Assembly: GCA_018261935.1 (NCBI GenBank)
Contig: JAGTRP010000007.1
Location: forward strand, 62,001-126,000
From: Rhodocyclaceae bacterium
GTDB taxonomy: Bacteria; Pseudomonadota; Gammaproteobacteria; Burkholderiales; Rhodocyclaceae
Reading direction: 5' to 3'
DNA: 64,000 bases
Shown here: piece after piece, positions 35,400 to 44,133 of the stretch
Layout: each line of letters starts with the position of its first letter
How positions within the stretch are numbered: position 1 is the first letter of the stretch
The notes under the pieces: model-generated
Seen by the model: the letters and a program-made list of their open reading frames with translations, nothing else
Databases searched by the model: none
Told to the model about the DNA's origin: nothing
Program-made: the position numbers and the translations under genes

Positions 35400-35839
35400 A
35401 CGTGACTAGCCGGGAATTACAGATTTTGCTGGTGGAAGACAATCCGGCCGACGCCGAGCTCACCCTGGACGCCCTGCGGGAAGTCCACTTGGCCGACCGG
35501 GTGCTATGGGTCAAGGATGGCGCCGAGGCCCTCGACCTGCTCTTTGCCCCAGGCGCCGCTGAAAGCCGGCGCCTGGGGCTGGTGCTCCTCGACCTGCGGC
35601 TGCCCCGGGTGGACGGCCTCGAAGTGCTGCGCGCCGTGCGCGCCGATGAGCATACCCGGCGGCTGCCGGTGGTGGTGCTGACTTCCTCCCACGAGGATAT
35701 CGACGTGGTGCGGGCCTACGACCTGGGGGCTAGCAGCTACCTGGTGAAGCCGGTGGAATTCGGGGCCTTCATGCAGGCGGTGCGCGACATCGGGCGCTAC
35801 TGGATGCAACTCAACCGCTTGCCGGGCGAAACGGGATGA
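35396..35839 (+). CDS. Single-domain response regulator (Rcp1-like)
   Basis: This 147-residue receiver-only protein has E14-D15, phospho-acceptor D66 in [14 protein letters not shown] near 97 and K-P in YLVKPVEF. Regulators of this type relay phosphate from HDLRxPL kinases of the phytochrome kind, which matches both neighbouring kinases. It starts with GTG overlapping the upstream kinase stop and ends in an ATGA overlap with the hybrid kinase, so the three genes are tightly coupled. It probably acts as a phosphate shuttle or by protein contact. Confidence 0.92.
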   Translation: MNVTSRELQILLVEDNPADAELTLDALREVHLADRVLWVKDGAEALDLLFAPGAAESRRLGLVLLDLRLPRVDGLEVLRAVRADEHTRRLPVVVLTSSHEDIDVVRAYDLGASSYLVKPVEFGAFMQAVRDIGRYWMQLNRLPGETG

Positions 35840-38481
35840 CCAGCCAGGACACGGAGCTGCCGCGCCGCCCCATCGACCTGGTGGTGGTCGAAGACTCGCC
35901 CCTTGATGCCGAACTGATGGTGGATGCCCTGCGGGCAGCCGGCATGGCGGTGGATATGCGGCAGATGGAGGATGAGCCTGCCTTCCGCGCCGCCCTCGGC
36001 GAGCGCCAGCCCGACGTCATCCTGTCCGACTGGACCATGCCCCGCTTCAGTGGCCGCCGGGCCCTGGAAATTGCCCGGGAATGCTGCCCCGAGGTGCCCT
36101 TCATTTTCGTTTCCGGCACCATTTCGGAGGCCTCCGCCTCCGAAGCGCTGCGCCAGGGAGCCATCGACTACGTCTATAAGCATGAACTGCAACGGCTCGG
36201 CCCCATCCTGACCCGCGTCCTCCACGAGGCCCTGACGCTGCGCCTCCTGCGAGAGAGCGAGGAAACGTACCGGCAGCTCTTCGACAGCGCCCGGGACGGC
36301 ATCGTGCTGATCGATATCCCCCCCGGCCTGATCTGCGACTGCAACCCCGCCTTCGAGCAACTGACCGGCCGGTCCCTGGCGGAACTCAAGACCATGCACA
36401 GCTGGGAATTGCGGCCGCCGGAGCTGCGGGAGGCAGCGCGGCGCCTGTTCGAGAAGATCGTGGCCACGGGCGAGGGCGAGTCGACCGATCTCGACCTGGA
36501 GAGGCCGGACGGCACCCGGGTGCCGGTGGACTTCCGGTCCCGCCGCATCCGCATCGCCGGCAGCGACTATGTCCAGAGCCGATATCTCGACATCACCGAA
36601 CGTAAGCGCAACAGCGAGGAACTGGAGCGCTACCGCCAGCACCTGGAGGAACTGGTGGATACCCGGACCCACGAACTGGCCCAGGCCAAGCAGGCGGCCG
36701 AGGGCGCCAATGCGGCCAAGAGCGCCTTCGTCGCCAACATGAGCCATGAGATCCGCACCCCCCTCAATGCCATCCTCGGGCTCACCCACCTGTTGCGGCG
36801 CGGCCATGCCGACCCCGCCCAGCGGGAGAAGCTGGACAAGATCGTCGACGCCTCCCGGCACCTGCTCTCGGTCATCAACGACATCCTCGATTTCTCCAAG
36901 ATCGAGGCTGGCAAGCTGAGCCTCCATGTGACCGACTTCGCCCTCGACCGCATGCTGGACAGCGTCATTTCCATGGTTGGCCCGAGGGCCAAGGAGAAAG
37001 GGCTTGAAGTCGTCGTGGACCGGGACGAGCTGCCGCCCGTGCTGGTGGGCGACTCCACCCGCCTCGCCCAGGCACTCCTCAACTACCTCTCCAACGCCCT
37101 CAAGTTCGCCCAGCAGGGCCGGATCACGGTGCGCATTTCCCGGCAGGAGGAAACCCCCATCGATCTGCTGGTGCGCTTCGAAGTGACCGACACCGGCATC
37201 GGCATCCCCCCCGGGAAGATGGCGGATCTGTTCGCGGCCTTCGAGCAGGTGGATGCCAGCACCGCGCGCCACTACGGCGGCACCGGCCTGGGGCTCGCCA
37301 TCACCCGGCGGCTGGCCCAGCTCATGAAGGGCGAGGCGGGCGCCACGAGCATGCCCGGCCAGGGGAGCACCTTCTGGTTTACCGCCCGCCTCGGCAAGAG
37401 CTGGCTCAGCCTGGAAGCCCTGGCCGAAGCGCCCGCCCTCGCCGAATCGAGCCTGCAGGCCGTGCCGGCCGGCGCCCGCATCCTGCTGGCCGAGGACAAC
37501 CGGATCAACCAGGAAGTGGCGGTGGAACTCCTGGCCGAGGCCGGGCTGACGGTGGAGGTGGCCAGCGACGGCCATGAGGCGGTGGAGAAGGCCCTGGGCG
37601 GCGGCTACGACCTCATCCTCATGGATATCCAGATGCCCGGCATGGACGGCCTCGATGCGACCCGGGCCATCCGCGCCCTGCCCGGCGGCGGCGCCATCCC
37701 CATCCTGGCGATGACCGCCAACGCCTTCGACGAGGACCGGGAACGCTGCCGGGCGGCGGGCATGAACGACTTCATCGCCAAGCCGGTGGATCCGGTGCAG
37801 CTTTTCGCCACCCTGCGGCGCTGGCTGCCGGAAGCGGCCATGACCGCCCCGGCGGGGGGCGGCGGGGAGGCGCAGATTCCCGACGCCCTGGCGGCCATCC
37901 CCGGCCTGGACGCCCGGCGGGGCATCCAGGCGCTGAACGGCAACCTGGATGCCTACCTGCCCCTGCTGCACCGCTACGGGGCCGAGCACGCCGGAGACAT
38001 GGACCGGCTGCGGGCGCAGATGGCCGCCGGGGAGCGGGACGAGGCCAGGCGGCTGGCCCATGGGCTGAAGGGGGTCTCGGGCAACCTGGGCGCCACCGGC
38101 GTGGAGCGCCTGGCCGCCGAGCTGGAGATGGCGATCGGGGAAGGCCGCGACGACGCCGAGATCGAACGGCTGGCCGACGCCGCCGGCGCCGAGCTGCAAC
38201 AGCTGGCGGAGGCCATCCTGGCGGCCCTGCCGGCACAGGCCCCGGCCCCCCTGGCCGGCGAAGTGGACTGGGCGGCGGCGGGGCGGGTCCTGGCCGACCT
38301 GGAACCCATGCTGCAAAGGGGCAGCACCCGGGCCAACCTCATCGTGGAGAGCCATGCCGCGCTGCTGAAGGCCGCCCTCGGCCCCCTGGGCGAGGAACTG
38401 GAACAGCGGGTCGGCCGTTTCCTCTACCCCGAGGCCCTGGAAACCCTCCAGCGGGCACGGCGGGAAATCCCGGCGCCGTAG
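35836..38481 (+). CDS. Hybrid sensor kinase REC-PAS-HisKA-HATPase-REC-HPt
   Basis: The 881-residue soluble protein has six modules in order: receiver (D65 in LSDWTMP), PAS (about 140-260), HisKA with M-S-H304-E-I-R-T-P-L-N, HATPase with DTGIGIP and [10 protein letters not shown], a second receiver (D597 in LMDIQMPG), and a C-terminal HPt with acceptor H742 in LAHGLKG. It holds a complete phosphorelay in one chain. Phosphate could leave from the HPt to another regulator, while the N-terminal receiver offers an input from the upstream kinases. It overlaps the regulator gene by four bases and ends nine bases from the convergent amidohydrolase gene. Confidence 0.94.
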   Translation: MTSQDTELPRRPIDLVVVEDSPLDAELMVDALRAAGMAVDMRQMEDEPAFRAALGERQPDVILSDWTMPRFSGRRALEIARECCPEVPFIFVSGTISEASASEALRQGAIDYVYKHELQRLGPILTRVLHEALTLRLLRESEETYRQLFDSARDGIVLIDIPPGLICDCNPAFEQLTGRSLAELKTMHSWELRPPELREAARRLFEKIVATGEGESTDLDLERPDGTRVPVDFRSRRIRIAGSDYVQSRYLDITERKRNSEELERYRQHLEELVDTRTHELAQAKQAAEGANAAKSAFVANMSHEIRTPLNAILGLTHLLRRGHADPAQREKLDKIVDASRHLLSVINDILDFSKIEAGKLSLHVTDFALDRMLDSVISMVGPRAKEKGLEVVVDRDELPPVLVGDSTRLAQALLNYLSNALKFAQQGRITVRISRQEETPIDLLVRFEVTDTGIGIPPGKMADLFAAFEQVDASTARHYGGTGLGLAITRRLAQLMKGEAGATSMPGQGSTFWFTARLGKSWLSLEALAEAPALAESSLQAVPAGARILLAEDNRINQEVAVELLAEAGLTVEVASDGHEAVEKALGGGYDLILMDIQMPGMDGLDATRAIRALPGGGAIPILAMTANAFDEDRERCRAAGMNDFIAKPVDPVQLFATLRRWLPEAAMTAPAGGGGEAQIPDALAAIPGLDARRGIQALNGNLDAYLPLLHRYGAEHAGDMDRLRAQMAAGERDEARRLAHGLKGVSGNLGATGVERLAAELEMAIGEGRDDAEIERLADAAGAELQQLAEAILAALPAQAPAPLAGEVDWAAAGRVLADLEPMLQRGSTRANLIVESHAALLKAALGPLGEELEQRVGRFLYPEALETLQRARREIPAP

Positions 38482-38490
38482 GCGGCGGAA

Positions 38491-39201
38491 TCAACCTGCT
38501 CCGCAGGCCTGCACCAGGGCGGCCACCACCGCCCGCCGCAGCTCCCGCCAGGACGCCCCGCCGGCCAGGCAGTGCTTCTGGTTGATTTCCAGTTCGATGC
38601 CGACATAGTCGCCGGGCCCGAAGCGCCGCCGCAGCCAGGAGCAGAAACCGTCGGACTTGCCGGTATAGGGATAGTTGCGGCGCACCCGGAACCGGGGCGC
38701 CAGGGTTTCCAGGGCTGCCTGCCAGGCATCGCACAGGGCCCGCTCCCCCGGGCGGCCGGGATGGTAGAGAAGGCCGATGTCGGCATTGCGGACCTCGCCG
38801 TCCAGGACCGGGGTGAAGCTGTGGCTGGAGATGTGCACCACCCGCCGCCCGCCGGCGATGGCCCCGGCCACCAGCTGGCCGGCCCGCTCCCGGTAGGGCC
38901 GGTAGTAGCGGGCGACCGCCTCTTCCCGCACTTCCCGGGGGGCAGCGCGCCAGGCCTCGGACAGCAGCCGGGGATGGCGCGGGGAACGGTTGAGTTCCAC
39001 CACCAGGCGGCTGACGGTGGAGTAGACGAGGGGCGCCGCCAGGGCCCGGGCCAGGTCCCGGGCCTGGGCCAGGGCTCCGGGATCGTGGCCCCGGTGGCTG
39101 GCCAAAGCCTCCTCCCAGCCCTGAAACCAGTTCCGGTAGCGCGCCGGCACCCGATTGCCGGCGTGCTCGCAGGTCACCAGGAAGAAGGGTTCCGGCGGCA
39201 C
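38491..39201 (-). CDS. N-formylglutamate amidohydrolase-like enzyme
   Basis: The 236-residue protein has the family's opening T-C-E-H-A-G-N-x-V-P, H-R-G-H-D-P-G, L-V-V-E-L-N-R-S, H-I-S-S-H-S-F-T-P and N-x-P-Y-x-G-x-S-D. Characterised members cleave N-formylglutamate in histidine degradation, but no hut gene is near. I chose a GTG start at 39201, four bases after the upstream ligase stop, because the conserved block then begins at residue 8; longer in-frame starts lie inside the ligase gene. It is the last gene of the amidoligase operon, where it may deprotect or trim a glutamyl product. Confidence 0.82.
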   Translation of the reverse strand: MPPEPFFLVTCEHAGNRVPARYRNWFQGWEEALASHRGHDPGALAQARDLARALAAPLVYSTVSRLVVELNRSPRHPRLLSEAWRAAPREVREEAVARYYRPYRERAGQLVAGAIAGGRRVVHISSHSFTPVLDGEVRNADIGLLYHPGRPGERALCDAWQAALETLAPRFRVRRNYPYTGKSDGFCSWLRRRFGPGDYVGIELEINQKHCLAGGASWRELRRAVVAALVQACGAG

Positions 39202-39205
39202 AGGG

Positions 39206-40513
39206 TCAGGACAGATACATCCTGCCTTCCTGGAGGCACCGGGCAAGTTCGCCGTAGACCGCCTGGAGCCGCCGCCGGGACGGGTTGGGGCCGACCGCGT
39301 CCACCAGGCGCCGGGCCAGGGGGCCCTGCTCCAGGATGAAGCGCAGGGGCTTGATCCAGGCCTGGGAAAGCTCGCCGTGGGCCACCATGTCGTTGAGGAG
39401 CCAGGCCCAGATTTCCCGCGCCTGCCAGCTTCGCCTTTCAAGGCCCAGGACGGCGATGTAGTCCAGGTCGTCCACCACCGCCTGCTCGGCGTCCCGGATG
39501 CAGGCCAGGAGGATGTCCGCCAGGGCCCGGGTTTCCATCTTGCCCTGCCGGTCCAGCCAGGCCGCCCCGGCGCTGTAGAAGCGCCGGACGAGGGCGGTGA
39601 CGGCGGCGACGATGGCGCAATCGGCCAGGGGGCATTCCTGGGTATCGAGGAGGCGGATCTCGAGGGCGCTGCGCTCGAAGCGGGGAATGAGGCCGCGGGC
39701 GTTGAGCCATTCGTGCTGCAGCAGGCCTTCCGGATCGTGGGGGGCGATCTGCCGATACATGGGCAGCAGGACTTGGGCCCGGTAATCGGCCGGTGAGGCG
39801 ATGCTGTCCGGGATCACCACGCCCATGGTGGCGGGCACCCGCATCTGGTGGCTGCGGTAGACCTCCAGGCGGTAGTCCATGAAACCGGTGAAGCGGCCCT
39901 CGGCGAAGGGGGAACTGGCGGCCAGGGCCGGCAGGAGGGGCAGCACCAGGCGGGCGGCGGCGTGCAGCCGGGCGAATTCCAGGTCGTTGCCGAAGGGCAG
40001 GTTGAGATGGATGCTCTGGATATTGACCCAGCCATGGCGGCGGCAGTCGAAGATGCGGTCGTAGGCCGCGTAGAGCTCGGCCTGCTGCCGGGACCACAGC
40101 CGCGCCTCCTTCGCCGGGTCCATCCAGGGATGCATGCCCCCCGGCATGAGCCGGGCCGAGACCGGGGCGAGGAGGGCGTTGGCGGCCCGCACTTCGGCCT
40201 GGAGGTTGGCGGCCAGGCCCTCCAGGCCGGCCTGGGGGACCCGGTTCTTGATCTCGAAGACGTGCAGGGCCAGTTCGTTGGACCAGCCCATGGGGCCGCG
40301 GGGCACATCGCTCGCATCCTCGCCCGCCGCCGCCCGCAGGAGTTCGTCGGCCAGGGGGCGCACATCCAGGCTGTCCCGGTCCACGATCATGTATTCGGAT
40401 TCGATGCCGTAGCCGGCGAAAACCGGATAGACGTTGGGTGCCGGCGGGGCGACGGAGGGGACCTCCGGGGACAGGGGAGGATCCGACAGGGGGGTTTCCC
40501 GATAAAGATTCAT
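39206..40513 (-). CDS. GCS2-family glutamate-cysteine-ligase-like amidoligase
   Basis: The 435-residue protein belongs to the GCS2/carboxylate-amine ligase group: G-I-E-S-E-Y-M-I-V near 36-44, S-N-E-L-A-L-H-V-F-E-I-K-N, N-I-Q-S-I-H-L-N-L-P-F, and R-x-S-A-L-E-I-R-L-L-D-T-Q-E. These residues form the glutamine-synthetase-like ATP/Mg site that activates a glutamate side chain and joins it to an amine. It is unlikely to be the housekeeping GshA given its operon. Its start overlaps the ATP-grasp ligase stop (ATGA), and the amidohydrolase gene follows at four bases. Acceptor amine is unknown. Confidence 0.86.
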   Translation of the reverse strand: MNLYRETPLSDPPLSPEVPSVAPPAPNVYPVFAGYGIESEYMIVDRDSLDVRPLADELLRAAAGEDASDVPRGPMGWSNELALHVFEIKNRVPQAGLEGLAANLQAEVRAANALLAPVSARLMPGGMHPWMDPAKEARLWSRQQAELYAAYDRIFDCRRHGWVNIQSIHLNLPFGNDLEFARLHAAARLVLPLLPALAASSPFAEGRFTGFMDYRLEVYRSHQMRVPATMGVVIPDSIASPADYRAQVLLPMYRQIAPHDPEGLLQHEWLNARGLIPRFERSALEIRLLDTQECPLADCAIVAAVTALVRRFYSAGAAWLDRQGKMETRALADILLACIRDAEQAVVDDLDYIAVLGLERRSWQAREIWAWLLNDMVAHGELSQAWIKPLRFILEQGPLARRLVDAVGPNPSRRRLQAVYGELARCLQEGRMYLS

Positions 40514-41979
40514 GGTGAACTACTCCCGGGCTGGCGCTCTTCCAGGCGGCGCAGGAACACGCCCATGACCTCCCGGTAAAGGGCATCCTTGAGGACGCCG
40601 TCTTCGTTGCCGGCGTCCACATTGGGGTTGTCGTTGACTTCGATGACGCAGTAGCGCTGGCCCACCTGCTTGATATCCACGCCGTAGAAGCCGTTGCCGA
40701 TATGGCTGGCCGCCTGCAGGGCGATGTCCACTACCTCTTCCGGAGCCTCGCTTACGGCCAGGGCCTCGGTGGCGCCTTCGGCCGGGGCGCCGTCCACCTG
40801 GTGATTGACGATCTGCCAGTGGCCGGCGGCCATGTAGTACTTGCAGACGAAAATGACCCGCCCGTCGAGGACGCCGACCCGCCAGTCGAAGGTGGTGGGC
40901 AGCCATTCCTGGGCGACGATGAGGTCGGACTTGCCCAGCAACTCGGCCACCTTGTTCTGCAGTTCGGCCTCGGTCTCCACCTTGGCCACTCCCACCGAGA
41001 AGGAGCTGTCGGGCTGCTTGAGGACGCAGGGCAGGGAAAGTACCGACAGGATCTGGCCGACATTGCCCCGGTGGACCATGAGGGTGCGGGGCGACGGCAG
41101 GTTGTGACGGGCCAGCATCTCGGCCAGGTACACCTTGTTGTTGCACTTCAGGATGGAGTCCGGGTCGTCGATGACCTCCAGGCCCTCGGCGGCGGCCCAG
41201 CGGGAGAAGCGGTAGGTGTAGTGGTGGACGAAGGTGGTGTCGCGGATGAAGAGGGCGTCGAATTCCGCCAGCCGATAGAAGTCGGCCGGGGTGATGAAGG
41301 TGGGCTGCATCCCCACCGCCTCCGCCGCCCGGGCGAATTTGTGCAAGGCCTCCGGGTTGGAAGGCCGGTCCGGCGCCTCCGGGTTGTGGAGGATGGCGAT
41401 GCGGTAGGGGGTGACGGTGCTTTTCGGCCGGCTGCGGCCGCTGAAATGGCTCATCGCCGCCTCCCGGGCGAACTCCCGGTGCTCCGGCGGAATTTCCCCG
41501 GCGCCGATGAGGCGGATGGCGCGGGCCCGCCAGTGGCCCTCCTCCCGTTCGAAATGGGCCTGCAGGAGGGGGGCCTGGAGGAGCTTGAAGAGCTGCTTGG
41601 CGAGCACGCTGTAGCGCTGGGCCAGGTTGCGCCCGAAGTAGACCGACAGGTCGAAACGGCTGGATTTGAGGGGAGCCAGGGTCTGCTGCACCAGTTCGGC
41701 CAGCTCGTCGGTGAGGACGCGGACCAGGTTCTGGGACTGCAGGTCCTCGATGGTGCCGGCATGGGGCATGGGCTTGTGCCCCCGGGCCTCGGCCAGGAGG
41801 GAGACGTAATAGCCGATGCTTTGGTAACGGTAGGACTGGCACAGGTTCACCACCCGGGCCGACCGATCTTCCCCGTAGGCGAGATCGGTCAGGTAGCTGC
41901 GGCCGGGAACCACTGCCACCCCGCTGGCATCCAGGGGCCAGTCGGCAGGGTCGTCGACCACGATCAAGGTGTTGCTCAT
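40510..41979 (-). CDS. RimK-like ATP-grasp ligase with N-terminal RLAN domain
   Basis: The 489-residue protein has an N-terminal RLAN-type domain (about 1-160; SYLTDLAYGE, LCQSYRYQSIGYYVSLLAEARGH region). A linker and a RimK-like ATP-grasp domain (about 210-470) follow, with FIRDTT, NNKVYLAEML, V-L-K-Q-P-D-S-S-F-S and the metal-binding E-V-N-D-N-P-N near the end. ATP-grasp ligases form amide bonds through acyl-phosphates; RimK itself adds glutamates. RLAN fusions are known from comparative genomics only. It is coupled by four-base overlaps to the C39-like peptidase before it and the GCS2 ligase after it. Confidence 0.88.
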   Translation of the reverse strand: MSNTLIVVDDPADWPLDASGVAVVPGRSYLTDLAYGEDRSARVVNLCQSYRYQSIGYYVSLLAEARGHKPMPHAGTIEDLQSQNLVRVLTDELAELVQQTLAPLKSSRFDLSVYFGRNLAQRYSVLAKQLFKLLQAPLLQAHFEREEGHWRARAIRLIGAGEIPPEHREFAREAAMSHFSGRSRPKSTVTPYRIAILHNPEAPDRPSNPEALHKFARAAEAVGMQPTFITPADFYRLAEFDALFIRDTTFVHHYTYRFSRWAAAEGLEVIDDPDSILKCNNKVYLAEMLARHNLPSPRTLMVHRGNVGQILSVLSLPCVLKQPDSSFSVGVAKVETEAELQNKVAELLGKSDLIVAQEWLPTTFDWRVGVLDGRVIFVCKYYMAAGHWQIVNHQVDGAPAEGATEALAVSEAPEEVVDIALQAASHIGNGFYGVDIKQVGQRYCVIEVNDNPNVDAGNEDGVLKDALYREVMGVFLRRLEERQPGSSSP

Positions 41980-42710
41980 GGCACTGGCGCAGGGCCTTTT
42001 TTCTTCTTGGGGGAAATGACGAGCAGGTTGGCATCGTGGGTGACGATGCCCAGGAGGACCGCGTTGAGCACCCGGTCCATCTTGATCCAGTAGTCCCGGG
42101 CGGTGCCGTAGGGATGGGGACCGTAGGGATCGGCCACCAGGACGGTACGTTGCTTGCGGTTGTAGCCGGCGATGACCACGAAGTGCCCGGACGGGGTGCC
42201 CCGGACGTCGTCGGGCTTGTCGAGGATGCCGTATTCCCGGGGGGCCCGGTAGAGGAAGGTGGACGAGAGGCCGGTGAGGATGGGCAGCTTCCGGCGCAGG
42301 AGGCCCCGCACCAGGGGCAGCGACAGGTCGTGGAAGCGCAGCTTGCCGCCCAGGCGCAGGAATTCCAGGTAGCCCTCGGTGGCGTGGATGAGGCGGGGGT
42401 CGTCCTTGGCTTCCAGCTGGGCCATCAGGCGTTCGGCGATGTCCCGCTTCTCGCGGAACCAGGTGGGATCGAAGACCGTCAGGTTGTAGGTGTAGATGAC
42501 GGCCTGGAAGCCGCGGCTGAGGGCATCGCAGGCGAGGAAGACGGCAAAGGTGCCGCCGTGCTCAAGGGCGCGGGTGCGGCCGATCACTTCTTCCAATTTC
42601 TCCTCGCTGCCCCAGTATCGATAGACGGCATGTAGACACGTGGGCCCACAGGTCGTTTCCGTCGGTTGGGGCATGATCCGCACGGGCAGATGAAGGGAAA
42701 CGGGGAGCAT
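41976..42710 (-). CDS. C39-like cysteine peptidase, first gene of the amidoligase operon
   Basis: The 244-residue protein has the C39_2/papain-like catalytic pattern: Q-P-T-E-T-T-C-G-P-T-C-L near 15-26 (nucleophile Cys), S-G-H-F-V-V-I-A-G-Y (His) and V-A-D-P-Y-G (Asp). No signal peptide or transporter domain is present, so it acts in the cytoplasm. The ATG at 42710 is preferred; a TTG at 42746 would lengthen it by 12 residues, and an ATG at 42674 would leave only two residues before the conserved block. In this operon it could cleave a precursor, or reverse the reaction as an amide-forming transferase. It diverges from the CBS gene. Confidence 0.82.
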   Translation of the reverse strand: MLPVSLHLPVRIMPQPTETTCGPTCLHAVYRYWGSEEKLEEVIGRTRALEHGGTFAVFLACDALSRGFQAVIYTYNLTVFDPTWFREKRDIAERLMAQLEAKDDPRLIHATEGYLEFLRLGGKLRFHDLSLPLVRGLLRRKLPILTGLSSTFLYRAPREYGILDKPDDVRGTPSGHFVVIAGYNRKQRTVLVADPYGPHPYGTARDYWIKMDRVLNAVLLGIVTHDANLLVISPKKKKGPAPVP

Positions 42711-42804
42711 GGGCGTAGAGGGCGATTGGACTGGGAGTCCCTGCAATGTACGTACCCAGGGGCGGCGCGGAAATAAGGTGGGAATCGGTATTGCTGGCAG
42801 TGGA

Positions 42805-42824
42805 CTGCAGCACGCTTGCTGCAG
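42805..42824 (+). promoter_or_regulatory. Perfect 8-bp hairpin just upstream of the CBS gene ribosome site
   Basis: CTGCAGCA (42805-42812) and TGCTGCAG (42817-42824) are exact reverse complements with a four-base loop. They end four bases before the AGGAG that serves the CBS gene at 42839. As RNA it is a compact stem next to the ribosome site; as DNA it is a good dimeric operator in the divergent region shared with the amidoligase operon. Confidence 0.45.
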
Positions 42825-42838
42825 AACAGGAGCCTTTT

Positions 42839-43300
42839 ATGCAAGTTCGTGAAGCAATGACCCGCGACGTGCGCATCGCGAATCCCGACCAGAGCATCCA
42901 CGACGTGGCCCGCATCATGGCCGAGTGCGACGTGGGCGCCCTGCCCGTGGGAGAAAGGGACCGGCTGGTCGGCATCATCACCGACCGGGACATCGCCGTC
43001 CGGGCGGTGGCCGAGGGGAAGTCCCCGGACGCCACCAAGGTGCGGGACGTCATGAGCCGGTCGGTGAAATACTGTTTCGAGGACGAGGACGTTTCCCAGG
43101 TAGCCCAGAACATGGGCAGCATCCAGGTCCACCGGCTGCCGGTCCTCAACCACGACAAGCGCCTGGTGGGGATCGTGGCCCTGGCCGACATCGCCAATTG
43201 CGAGGGGGCCGACACGGCCGGCCAGGCGGTGTGCGGTATCGCCAGCACCGGCAGCGCCGCCGAGCACATGTCGTCTTCCGGCGGCAGCCAGCAGCATTGA
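42839..43300 (+). CDS. Tandem CBS-domain protein
   Basis: The 153-residue protein is a single Bateman pair. CBS1 spans about 6-58 (V-R-E-A-M-T-R-D-V to V-G-I-I-T-D-R-D-I-A) and CBS2 about 72-124 (V-R-D-V-M-S-R to V-G-I-V-A-L-A-D-I-A). The tail is Gly/Ser-rich. Stand-alone CBS pairs bind adenine nucleotides and regulate partner proteins; the partner here is unknown. ACAGGAGCC precedes the ATG at 42839, which fixes the start over a longer frame from 42746. It is transcribed away from the amidoligase operon. Confidence 0.92.
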   Translation: MQVREAMTRDVRIANPDQSIHDVARIMAECDVGALPVGERDRLVGIITDRDIAVRAVAEGKSPDATKVRDVMSRSVKYCFEDEDVSQVAQNMGSIQVHRLPVLNHDKRLVGIVALADIANCEGADTAGQAVCGIASTGSAAEHMSSSGGSQQH

Positions 43301-43325
43301 CGCCCCTGCACCGGGCAGGCCGCCG

Positions 43326-43949
43326 TCAGGGGGATTCCCGGTCTTCCGGCCCCCCGGCGGGGGCCGGAAGGAAGGGCCGGGCCAGGCGCAGGTCCGCCAC
43401 GAAGGACTGGTAGACCAGGCTATGGGCCTGGGGCGGCACCCGCAGGATGTAGGAGGGGTGGACAGTCACCAGCCAGGCCGGGCCGGCCTGGCGCTCGATG
43501 ATGCGGCCCCGCAGCCCGGTGATGGTCGCCTCCCGGTCGATCAGGGCGTGGACCGCGGTCGCCCCCAGGCAGACCACCAGGTCGGGCCGGATGGCCGCCA
43601 GTTCCCCTTCGATCCAGCGGCGGCAGGCGGCGATTTCCTGCTGGAGCGGGGTTTTGTGCATGCGCCGCTTGCCCCGGGGTTCCCACTTGAAGTGCTTGAC
43701 CGCATTGGTGACGTAGATGGCGGCGCGGTCGATGCCCGCCTCGGCGAGCGCCCGGTCGAGCACCTGGCCGGCAGGCCCCACGAAGGGGTGGCCGGCCCGG
43801 TCCTCGGCATCGCCGGGCTGTTCGCCCACCAGGACGATGCGGGCCTGGGGATCGCCCTCGCCGAAGACGGTCTGGGTGGCATGGATCCACAGGGGGCAGG
43901 CTTTGCAGCTTTGGGCTTCGCGCCGCAGTTCGGCGAGGTCGGGGGGCAC
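43326..43949 (-). CDS. udgX: UdgX-type uracil-DNA glycosylase
   Basis: The 207-residue protein is an iron-sulfur uracil-DNA glycosylase, with cysteines 15 and 18 plus two later ones to hold a [4Fe-4S] cluster. Its motif A is G-E-Q-P-G-D-A-E-D (42-50) and its second motif V-H-P-S-Y-I-L-R. The segment K-R-R-M-H98-K-T-P matches the R-loop unique to UdgX, whose histidine forms a permanent covalent bond with the abasic sugar after uracil removal. If that holds, this enzyme suicidally crosslinks to uracil-containing DNA. It stands alone between convergent CBS and the small DUF3309 gene. Confidence 0.88.
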   Translation of the reverse strand: MPPDLAELRREAQSCKACPLWIHATQTVFGEGDPQARIVLVGEQPGDAEDRAGHPFVGPAGQVLDRALAEAGIDRAAIYVTNAVKHFKWEPRGKRRMHKTPLQQEIAACRRWIEGELAAIRPDLVVCLGATAVHALIDREATITGLRGRIIERQAGPAWLVTVHPSYILRVPPQAHSLVYQSFVADLRLARPFLPAPAGGPEDRESP

Positions 43950-43974
43950 GGGTCACCTGCCTTGGGCTCCCGGG

Positions 43975-44133
43975 CTAGAAGGCGCCGAGGAGCCACAGCA
44001 CGAGGAAGGCGACGAGGATGATGCCCAGGACGCTGCTTGGCGCGTATCCCCAGCCGGAACTGTAGGGCCAGCTGGGCAGCGCGCCGAGGAGGAGCAGCAC
44101 CAGCACAATCAGGAGGATGGTGGTGAGCGTCAT
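43975..44133 (-). CDS. DUF3309 small membrane protein
   Basis: The 52-residue protein has two hydrophobic helices joined by P-S-W-P-Y-S-S-G-W-G-Y-A-P-S, the DUF3309 hallmark. AAAGGAG sits seven bases before the ATG at 44133, so the longer reading frame is rejected. Function is unknown; homologues are small inner-membrane proteins often near stress genes. About 110 bp upstream on its strand lies GTAAGAATTGCCC, similar to a motif before the gene at 18170. Confidence 0.85.
   Translation of the reverse strand: MTLTTILLIVLVLLLLGALPSWPYSSGWGYAPSSVLGIILVAFLVLWLLGAF

Noticed and set aside
38491-39201. Histidine-utilisation (hut) operon
   Set aside because: The amidohydrolase-like gene is present, but no hutH/U/I/F gene; its neighbours are ligases and a peptidase.
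42711-42746. TTG start at 42746 for the C39-like peptidase
   Set aside because: No ribosome site, and an ATG at 42710 gives a natural N-terminus; kept only as an alternative.
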